Under the pieces are notes generated by a model. The model did not search any database and was not told the DNA's origin. It saw nothing but the letters and a program-made list of their open reading frames with translations. 54,500 bases of DNA, taken from the NCBI GenBank assembly GCA_019695335.1, contig JAIBAF010000020.1, positions 1 to 54,500 of the forward strand, read 5' to 3'. Position 1 is the stretch's first letter, and each line of letters begins with the position of its first letter. This document shows, piece after piece, positions 46,101 to 51,135 of this stretch. The stretch comes from a bacterium. GTDB lineage: Bacteria > CLD3 > SB21. A program made the position numbers and the translations under genes.

Positions 46101-47850
46101 TATCTGTAGGCGGCCGAGGGCCAAATTCGCAAACTTCTTTGTATTTGATGCCTCCGGTAACAGCTATATTAGGATCTGCAACCGATGAACTATAAGTGAC
46201 GGCATGAATGAAAGTGTATTCTCTAAATGTTGATGAGATTGAGTCAATAGATGAGGGACTTAAATCCCATGCTCCATCACGTTTTTCATCGCGGAATGAA
46301 ATCATTAACTGCCTGTTATTTGTAATATCCCATGCCTGAAATGGAACGTCAACATAATCCAGATAACTGTATTGGGCGGTTGTTTGTCCGGCTCCTTTGC
46401 TTTGAGTCATAAAACGATGTGCTTTTTGAGTAATTCCAGATCCGAAACGAATTTCTACATCAAACGTTGTATCAGCCGCAGCCAAATTTGTAGGGTTAGT
46501 GCTTCCGAAACCGCCAAATCCTGTTCCCATACCGCCGTTTAGATGTCCCAGCCCGAAATTAGTAAATGTCAGGAATGATGATGTACCAATTGTATCGGCC
46601 GTTCGTACAAGTACCGTATCAATGACAGGCGTTAAACCAATTTTCAGCATTACAACACCGCCAACAAAAACAGTATCCTTTGAATAGGGGTGAACGACAA
46701 TTGTGTTATCGTAATCACCTTGGGCTTCTAACCAATTTTTGCCATCAGTACTCTTGGCGAGTAGCCAAGTGGATGCACGATCATCACTCACATATAAATC
46801 ACAAGTACTGTTACTGACTTCAGCAGCGGCAAAAACTCGATTAGTATCTAGAGCAGTAATGGCCAATTCAAGTCGGCTTACTCCCCCAATACCGGTTTTG
46901 GCACTGGCCCAGGTTTGACCACCGTCAAATGAACGCACGACGCCAAAACCATTGACCGATGCATATTGTGTATTGAAATTTAACGGATTGGCGATGATAT
47001 GTTGAACTGAATTGGAACTGGAATAAACTTGATCCCAGTTATCGCCACCGTCAATCGAGCGGTAAATGCCGTCTGTGGTGCAAGCCAATACTAAATCTTC
47101 ATCTGTTGGGCTTACGATGACACGGTTAACATATTTGAAATGAGAATTGCCGGCCGTGTTGGCTAATTGAAACCATGTTTCGCCGTGATCTGTCGATTTA
47201 AAAATGCCGTCGCCGGAATTATAGGTATAAAAGTCACCTTTTCCATTTCCGGTAAACGCTTCGCCGCTACCCATATAAATCACATCGTGATTGGATGCAG
47301 CCATCGCCAGAGAAGTGGCCGATAAATTAGGCAGATTAGGAGCTTTGGCTTCCCACGATGCACCGGAATTGGTAGTTTTCCAAACACCGCCAGAAACGGA
47401 TCCCGTAAACCATGTGTTACCCGTCGCATCATCCGGATCGATAATCAGTCCGCGCGTACGGCCGGCCACATTAGCCGGGCCTCTCTCCACCCAAGGCAAC
47501 GCATCGAAACTTTTCAACAATTTTCTCGATGTTTGGCTTGAAGCATCAGAACTTAAGATTCCCGCTTTGATCATTTCTTTGATTCTATAATTGGATATGT
47601 ATGCGGGCGTCGATTGTCCGTCTTTGGTTCGGATATCATGCTGAAATTGGACAAATCCTTCGGGATTGTCACTTTCATGATTTTCTTGTTTATGTTTTTG
47701 AACCCGCTTTTTTGTTGGCAATAAATTGTTTGGTATGAAAGCCATCGGTGTATTGTTCGGCATCGGCTTTTCGATCACACCAACAAGACCGACACACAGT
47801 ACAATTCCGGTCAATAATAGTCCGGTTGACCATAGAAAACGTTGTCTCAT
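43141..47850 (-). CDS. Giant T9SS-secreted Asp-box protein
   Basis: This 1,569-aa exported protein begins with a signal segment (FLWSTGLLLTGIVLCVGLVG). Two propeller-like regions follow, with about ten Asp-boxes (TTNSGASW, STDHGETW, SIDGGDNW, SFDGGQTW, STDNGTSW, TTNLGQTW, STDNGATW), split by an insert near residues 400-640. A jelly-roll segment (about 1180-1340, with WAIDNLNI) resembles the MAM or immune-inhibitor-like type. The type A sorting domain at the end holds NYPNPFNPTTNIRYSVP, VYNMLGQEVRTL, ASGVYIYRM and the tail KMLFIK. GGAGAG precedes the start. Size and design suggest adhesion or a surface structure; no catalytic motif is evident. Confidence 0.88.
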   Translation of the reverse strand: MRQRFLWSTGLLLTGIVLCVGLVGVIEKPMPNNTPMAFIPNNLLPTKKRVQKHKQENHESDNPEGFVQFQHDIRTKDGQSTPAYISNYRIKEMIKAGILSSDASSQTSRKLLKSFDALPWVERGPANVAGRTRGLIIDPDDATGNTWFTGSVSGGVWKTTNSGASWEAKAPNLPNLSATSLAMAASNHDVIYMGSGEAFTGNGKGDFYTYNSGDGIFKSTDHGETWFQLANTAGNSHFKYVNRVIVSPTDEDLVLACTTDGIYRSIDGGDNWDQVYSSSNSVQHIIANPLNFNTQYASVNGFGVVRSFDGGQTWASAKTGIGGVSRLELAITALDTNRVFAAAEVSNSTCDLYVSDDRASTWLLAKSTDGKNWLEAQGDYDNTIVVHPYSKDTVFVGGVVMLKIGLTPVIDTVLVRTADTIGTSSFLTFTNFGLGHLNGGMGTGFGGFGSTNPTNLAAADTTFDVEIRFGSGITQKAHRFMTQSKGAGQTTAQYSYLDYVDVPFQAWDITNNRQLMISFRDEKRDGAWDLSPSSIDSISSTFREYTFIHAVTYSSSVADPNIAVTGGIKYKEVCEFGPRPPTDTTPWNPNSLPNSKIIFTALKSTASRNRTNITVSNPYNFPPYNTKYGFINGNVHVDHHNLAVIPVDQATNSFKIVNTSDGGIAASTNSGKTWTIDQTTVIGYNTTQFYGVDKKTGAYEFIGGTQDNGTWKSPAGSTSTNTSSWTRELGGDGFDVAWNPVRTNEVLGTIYNNAIYKSTDNGTSWFDATSGLTDQDNLGPFVTQIGRSKQDPDLIFAAGASGVWRSDDFANTWKLSTVSTANWGFNGSIHFVKIGQKNPQIVWAGGRMSASGKIQVSIDGGLTFTATNNYTTATLGRLSGLATHPTEDSTAFALFSFANSPKVLRTTNLGQTWEDISGFGANSSSSNGFPNVAVYCLQVMPHNLNEIWVGTEIGLFISTDNGATWAFANNGLPPVSIWQLNIVDDDVVAATFGRGVWSVNIPDIPTLPVATLAPRINSSGQNPNGKVAVNVSLRSAYDSTSVIINQVKIATIGTNTVKDTALEVTTLISGNVPVQIVSYKNGNTYKSYAQTIQIIQANAPQTKYVNNFNSASSDFTGNGFSITAPSGFSNPAIHTAHPYSDNHELIYQLNVPVIVATGTSKLVFDEIALVEPGDPGTVFGDPNFWDYVIVEGTADGITWIPLENGWDARLQSVWVTAFNNNANGTPSLFRRHEINLLSKFSAGTPIFIRFRLFADEATNGWGWAIDNLNINGDQTSPSLVLGVLASPVVNVIRFAVGADESIISVALSVNSTSITLTKQGNLYFGNYTITTVGSLNTTVSATDSTLNPSSFSRSYTISQLSKSTSYHNYSFSGKGNGYILLGQSMALNVPPNLRLIGLPVDVAVTGSYADLKAEFSYDAGTVRIEYTDFDEAKIGLYQYTNGTWQYAGGMGDKGKVAAAVTSNQIAVFYNPDFDATPKDFALERNYPNPFNPTTNIRYSVPAENRVVIKVYNMLGQEVRTLVNDVKPAGKFEVAWDGRNNAGQSVASGVYIYRMEAGQFNKAQKMLFIK

Positions 47851-47890
47851 AACTCTCTCCTTTATTCAGTGATTAGGATGCTATGAATAC

Positions 47891-48337
47891 TTATTGATCG
47901 CGCGAATTTTGATCTATTTGCTTTTTAGTATGATGAGATACGTTGAAAATAAATAGGTGGACTCCGGATTCGTTCTCCGATGTCATGTGCCCGGTTTTTG
48001 AAAGTATTTCGACTTCGTTATGACTTGTCCAACGCACACTTCCGTCGGCAATGGATTCTTCATAGACTATCTTTTTTTCAGACAAGCTATAAATAAAAAA
48101 ACTGACACTTTTCTTGGGATTTAAAGCGGTAGGTTTTGATGAATGGCTGCAAAGGACATAGGTGGAGTCGCTATTAAACAATACGTCAAATTGTCCTTGA
48201 AATTTTGAAGTCGCTAAGGTTCTGTAATCACTTTCATTCTGGAATGTTTTCGTTGAATGACTTGAGGTGCAAGTCGTGATTACAAAAGAAATGAAAAAAA
48301 GAAAATAACGGATCAAGGAAAGAATTAAATTATTCAT
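47891..48337 (-). CDS. Small lipoprotein-like protein of unknown function
   Basis: This 148-aa protein has an N-terminal hydrophobic segment (LIRYFLFFISFVITTC) that ends in a cysteine with Ser/Thr following, a weak lipobox. The rest is beta-rich (FDVLFNSDSTYVLCSHSS, SFFIYSLSEKKIVYEES). No family is recognised. AAGGAATA precedes the ATG. It lies 40 bases before the giant cargo gene and is the first gene of the operon, whose promoter region carries the same dyad as the receptor at 558. Confidence 0.68.
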   Translation of the reverse strand: MNNLILSLIRYFLFFISFVITTCTSSHSTKTFQNESDYRTLATSKFQGQFDVLFNSDSTYVLCSHSSKPTALNPKKSVSFFIYSLSEKKIVYEESIADGSVRWTSHNEVEILSKTGHMTSENESGVHLFIFNVSHHTKKQIDQNSRDQ

Positions 48338-48360
48338 ATTATTCCTTGAAAGTTAATTCA

Positions 48361-48392
48361 TTTCATCCAACGGATACTTGTGTTAGATGAAA
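48361..48392 (-). other. Leader stem-loop of the lipoprotein operon
   Basis: TTTCATC and AAC pair with GTT and GATGAAA, with one C-A mismatch and a 10-nt loop. It lies between the predicted promoter and the ATG at 48337, so it would form in the mRNA leader. Confidence 0.4.
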
Positions 48393-48434
48393 GGTGTTTT
48401 TTAAAAAATTAATGAATGTAGGAAAGCAAAGATA

Positions 48435-48450
48435 GGTAGTTTTAACTACC
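48435..48450. repeat. Perfect 16-bp palindrome next to an operator-like dyad
   Basis: GGTAGTTTTAACTACC reads the same on both strands. It directly abuts the dyad ACCCAAACGGGGT (48448-48460, minus strand), with a three-base shared edge, and lies immediately upstream of the TATCTTTG element. Confidence 0.5.
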
Positions 48451-48460
48451 CCGTTTGGGT
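48448..48460 (-). promoter_or_regulatory. Operator-like dyad copy 5, distant from the other copies
   Basis: On the minus strand this reads ACCCAAACGGGGT, matching the copies at 120-245 with one extra G. It lies upstream of another surface-protein operon, suggesting a shared regulator. Confidence 0.4.
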
Positions 48461-48673
48461 CTGAATTTGGTTATAACGACTGCTTTTCAGTTGTTATTGA
48501 CCTAATTGTGTCATCGAAATGTTAAAAATTAATTATCTAATAGTCAATATTTTATTTTATAAAAAAACCTTAAGTTTATTAACTTTCAAATCAGTTATTT
48601 CAATATTAGCCGGGTACGTTATTGGGAAAATACCTTAGTTTTAGAGAGCTGTAATGAGATTTGTCGATAAAAG

Positions 48674-48747
48674 TAGGCCCGACAGGACTCGAACCTGTGA
48701 CCCTCTGCTTAGAAGGCAGATGCTCTATCCAGCTGAGCTACGGAATT
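48674..48747 (-). tRNA. tRNA-Arg(TCT) with disrupted 5' acceptor strand (probable attachment-site copy)
   Basis: The D-arm, anticodon arm (stem TCTGC/GCAGA, loop CTTCTAA, anticodon TCT), variable loop and T-arm (ACAGG/CCTGT around TTCGAGT) are all normal. The acceptor stem is not: the 3' strand is CGGGCCT but the 5' strand is AATTCCG, giving two mismatches and a G-U where AGGCCCG would pair fully. The last three pairs nearest the D-arm are intact. The break falls on the side facing the putative mobile element. This is what a tRNA-integrated element leaves: a 3' portion of the tRNA next to the chromosome. A functional copy would lie at the other end, outside the window. No CCA is encoded. Confidence 0.75.
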
Positions 48748-49188
48748 TATTAAACCTACGGTCAAGCTCTTACCCTTTGCGGCACTAAATGGGGCACTGT
48801 GACTTGATATTTTACCTTTGTAAAATGAAAAAACCGCTGACAACGTGCAAGACCTTCCACAGCCGCTAATCGCCAACGGTTTCTTAATAAAGTTTTTTTT
48901 GACGTGGAAGTTTAGCACATTCTAAGATAAGGTTTGAAGATTACGAGAGCAAGTTCAAACTGAAAGCAAATATTAATTTTTTGAGTCCAGAAAAAAGGGG
49001 AGTTACGATAGTTTTTATGGCGGCGGAAAACTCACTTTTTAACCTTGAAAGCATACTACTTTAAACTACTTTATGGGTTTATCGACCAATACCACACGAA
49101 ACAGAAATGCACAAATCTGAACGAATGATACGGGATTTATAAGGGTTACTCCTTTTTTAGAAATATTAAAGTAGATTAGAACCATAGG
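48748..49188. other. Left end of the putative integrated element, no clear gene
   Basis: No convincing gene is found in this 440-base stretch between the tRNA and the first unknown gene. A short plus-strand reading frame near 48790 ends GTKWGTVT-stop, which might be a scrap of a longer gene but is too short to name. The region is AT-rich. No integrase is visible here. Confidence 0.4.
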
Positions 49189-49992
49189 CTATTTCTCCCG
49201 TACGCGCGTATTGCGCAAAAAATCCTTTTTGGAGCACCGAATAGGCGATGAAAAAAACTTAGTTGGCCGTTCAAACTTGAATGAATCGCTCAGATTAAGA
49301 AAATATTGCCCGTCTTTATAAACTATCCGGCTTCCCAATTGGTGAAAAGCGCGAAGGCCTGTAACAATTCGGTTATCCGAACAATCAATTTTTATCTGAT
49401 TATGAGCGTAATTCAAAAGACTACAATTTGATGCTTTCAGTTTCCTGTTGTGGATGGTCGAAGCCGATATATTGAACATCTTCTGTAAATAGCGGACGGA
49501 GAGCATATCAGGCGTATAGTGAGGCTCAAGCGCGTCAACGCTTAAGCTATCCCGTTTATTGAAGGACTGGCGCAAAGTATAAAACCTCGCGCCGTGTGTG
49601 CCCTTGCCATGATGATGCCTCCGCCACTTTACTAAATGCTCAATATTGACCGAAAAAAATATCTCTTTCATGAGAGGCAAATCCTCCACGTTGAAATTGA
49701 AGCAGGAAGCAGATTCAATGGAAAAATCATACAAAAGCCTCTGATAGCTCGTAAAGTAATAACAGCCAGCAGAATCGACGGGGCGAACCCAATGCAATGA
49801 TTTCGCCATTGCCAGATACTTTCTGACTGTTCTTTCCTTCCGATTCATTAGTTGCCCCATAGTGTTCATATTGGTAAAGCTGGGAGTAAATTTTCCGATT
49901 GGAAATAAGTATCGGGCAGCTATCCAAAAGCTAAATGGTTTATAAAGCTTTTGTTTGATTATTTCCTTTGACAGTTCAACGTGAATCCGCAT
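49189..49992 (-). CDS. Unrecognised protein with two helix-turn-helix-like segments
   Basis: This 267-aa basic protein is not placed in a family. A winged-helix-like stretch lies at about 43-72 (NTMGQLMNRKERTVRKYLAM then HWVRPV) and a second HTH-like stretch at 164-187 (LSVRYLQKMFNISASTIHNR). The C-terminus is rich in Arg and Lys. This could be a replication initiator or a regulator of the element; nothing decides between them. It starts 3 bases from the stop of the 140-aa gene, so it is translationally coupled. Confidence 0.65.
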   Translation of the reverse strand: MRIHVELSKEIIKQKLYKPFSFWIAARYLFPIGKFTPSFTNMNTMGQLMNRKERTVRKYLAMAKSLHWVRPVDSAGCYYFTSYQRLLYDFSIESASCFNFNVEDLPLMKEIFFSVNIEHLVKWRRHHHGKGTHGARFYTLRQSFNKRDSLSVDALEPHYTPDMLSVRYLQKMFNISASTIHNRKLKASNCSLLNYAHNQIKIDCSDNRIVTGLRAFHQLGSRIVYKDGQYFLNLSDSFKFERPTKFFSSPIRCSKKDFLRNTRVREK

Positions 49993-49995
49993 TTC

Positions 49996-50418
49996 TTAAA
50001 ATATCTCTAATTGAGATGACATGACTATTTCTGAAGGTACTTCCTTATCAATTCCGAAGTCGTTAACTTTCAAAAAAATCTGCTTTTCAAAACCGGAAAA
50101 CTGCATAAAAAACCCTTTGCGGAGGACAGTCTCTCGACTTGTTTGAAGGAACTTACCAAAGGGTAGGTGGATTATGATTGTTGTAAATGAACTGCCTTTG
50201 AGTAGCTCGTAATTGAAGCCGTAGGCATTGGATTTTCTGTGGAGATGTTTTGTCGGAAGGCGTTCGCAGTGAAATGTTGTTCCAATTATCCAGCCGATAT
50301 TACGGGATTGTTTGCCGTCATGCCAATTAACAATTCCTGAACTCGTAATTTCAATCTGAGACCGATTTGAAAATGACTCTTGCATCAGTCCCATTTTTGG
50401 CGTAGAATATGTGCGCAT
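49996..50418 (-). CDS. Unrecognised small protein of the island
   Basis: This 140-aa protein has no recognised family, signal peptide or membrane helix. It is moderately basic, with predicted beta-rich stretches (FTTIIIHLPFG, GFFMQFSGFEKQIFLKV). The Shine-Dalgarno AGAAAGAG lies directly after a terminator-like hairpin (50433-50468), so expression should depend on read-through from the excisionase-like gene. It is coupled to the 267-aa gene. Confidence 0.6.
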   Translation of the reverse strand: MRTYSTPKMGLMQESFSNRSQIEITSSGIVNWHDGKQSRNIGWIIGTTFHCERLPTKHLHRKSNAYGFNYELLKGSSFTTIIIHLPFGKFLQTSRETVLRKGFFMQFSGFEKQIFLKVNDFGIDKEVPSEIVMSSQLEIF

Positions 50419-50432
50419 TTGGTACTCTTTCT

Positions 50433-50468
50433 AAAAAGCGGAACTCACTGATACTGAGGCCGCTTTTT
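50433..50468 (-). terminator. Terminator-like hairpin abutting the Shine-Dalgarno of the 140-aa gene
   Basis: AAAAAGCGG (50433-50441) pairs with CCGCTTTTT (50460-50468), with a CTCA/TGAG inner stem. It begins about 5 bases after the excisionase-like stop. On the minus strand it ends in five U residues and the next gene's AGAAAGAG follows at once, leaving no room for a promoter. Confidence 0.75.
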
Positions 50469-50472
50469 TTAT

Positions 50473-50676
50473 TTAGTTATATTTTGATTTTAAAACGTCA
50501 ATTGGTAAATATTTTACCTCAAGGAATCTATCCAAGTCTTCTTGAAGAAATCTTATAAATCGCTTGCCTTTGTAATATTTAATCCGGCGATTACGCGTAA
50601 GGTCGTAAATAGTCCATTTTGAGTAGCCTAAGTAACTCGCAGCCTCGCTGACACTAAGAAATTTACATTTATCCAT
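50473..50676 (-). CDS. Excisionase-like helix-turn-helix protein
   Basis: This 67-aa DNA-binding protein has a MerR/Xis-type fold: FLSVSEAASYLGYSKWTIYDL (helix-turn-helix) and then a wing with IKYYKGKRFIRFLQEDLDRFLE. Such proteins bend DNA at att sites to direct excision, or act as small transcription factors. AAGGAG precedes the ATG. A strong terminator-like hairpin stands just upstream of that site, so the gene may need antitermination or read-through to be expressed. Confidence 0.82.
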   Translation of the reverse strand: MDKCKFLSVSEAASYLGYSKWTIYDLTRNRRIKYYKGKRFIRFLQEDLDRFLEVKYLPIDVLKSKYN

Positions 50677-50687
50677 TTTTTCTCCTT

Positions 50688-50737
50688 AAAAAAAAAAGGT
50701 GAAAAAGAGTCTATACAACTCTTCTGCACCTTTTTTT
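50688..50737 (-). terminator. Terminator-like hairpin abutting the Shine-Dalgarno of the excisionase-like gene
   Basis: AAAAAAAGGTG (50691-50701) pairs with CACCTTTTTTT (50727-50737), with an inner AAGAGT/ACTCTT stem and a 7-nt loop. Read on the minus strand it ends in a run of ten U residues directly before AAGGAG and the ATG at 50676. It could also end plus-strand transcripts. Confidence 0.8.
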
Positions 50738-50875
50738 ATTGTTATTTTTTAAATTACTAAGTAGTCACCTTTGTTCTCTGAATAAAAATACAAAAGATAG
50801 GCAAGACCTCATATCTCCCATTTCTCACTCCATCCCTGTATTTCAAAGAACAACACGGTGTTTATCAATTAATAC

Positions 50876-50925
50876 AAACAAATACTGTTCAGTCTTGAAT
50901 AAGATAAACAAATATCGTTCAGTCT
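50876..50925. repeat. Two tandem 20-bp repeats (iteron-like), 30 bp apart
   Basis: AAACAAATACTGTTCAGTCT (50876-50895) and AAACAAATATCGTTCAGTCT (50906-50925) differ at two adjacent bases. The start-to-start distance of 30 bp is about three helical turns, so a protein would bind both on one face. They could be iterons for a replication protein or operators. Confidence 0.65.
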
Positions 50926-51135
50926 CAAAGCCTTTTTTTCAAAGCGTTTTTTTAGTGCAAATTAATACAAGCTACCTTTTGTAAGTGTAATTATATTGGG
51001 AGTTGCGTAGGATTTTCGAATGATAATGGAATGTTATGAGATAAAACTGGATTTACCTTATACATACAAAATAAAGAAGTCTTCATGGATTTTGTCACTC
51101 AAGCCTATTAGCGAAATCTTTGCCAAGAGAATTTT

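Larger units (their letters stand above)
48338..48673 (-). promoter_or_regulatory. Promoter region of the lipoprotein and T9SS cargo operon
   Basis: This AT-rich gap holds, read on the minus strand, an ACCCAAACGGGGT dyad (448-460 of the 48,000s), a perfect 16-bp palindrome (48435-48450) and TATCTTTG (48427-48434), which fits the Bacteroidota-type -7 element TAnnTTTG. Positions 48490-48501 carry AGTTGTTATTGA, which also occurs at 183-194 near the receptor promoter. I see nothing else between 48502 and the tRNA. Confidence 0.4.
50677..51135 (-). promoter_or_regulatory. Intergenic region between hsdR and the excisionase-like gene
   Basis: This 459-base stretch has no credible gene. It holds the terminator-like hairpin at 50691-50737, two tandem 20-bp repeats 30 bp apart (50876 and 50906), and the sequence ATTAATACAA twice (50868-50877 and 50961-50970). 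A promoter for the minus-strand genes, and possibly a replication or control site, should lie here. Confidence 0.5.

Noticed and set aside
48770-48803. Short plus-strand tail ending GTKWGTVT-stop as an integrase remnant
   Set aside because: Only about 17 codons after a stop; too short to assign.
48709-48918. 69-codon frame overlapping the tRNA
   Set aside because: It runs through the tRNA and has no family features; not a credible gene.
50739-50984. 81-codon plus-strand frame in the island intergenic region
   Set aside because: It covers the tandem repeats, has no ribosome site and reads as low-complexity Ser/Asn/Leu sequence.
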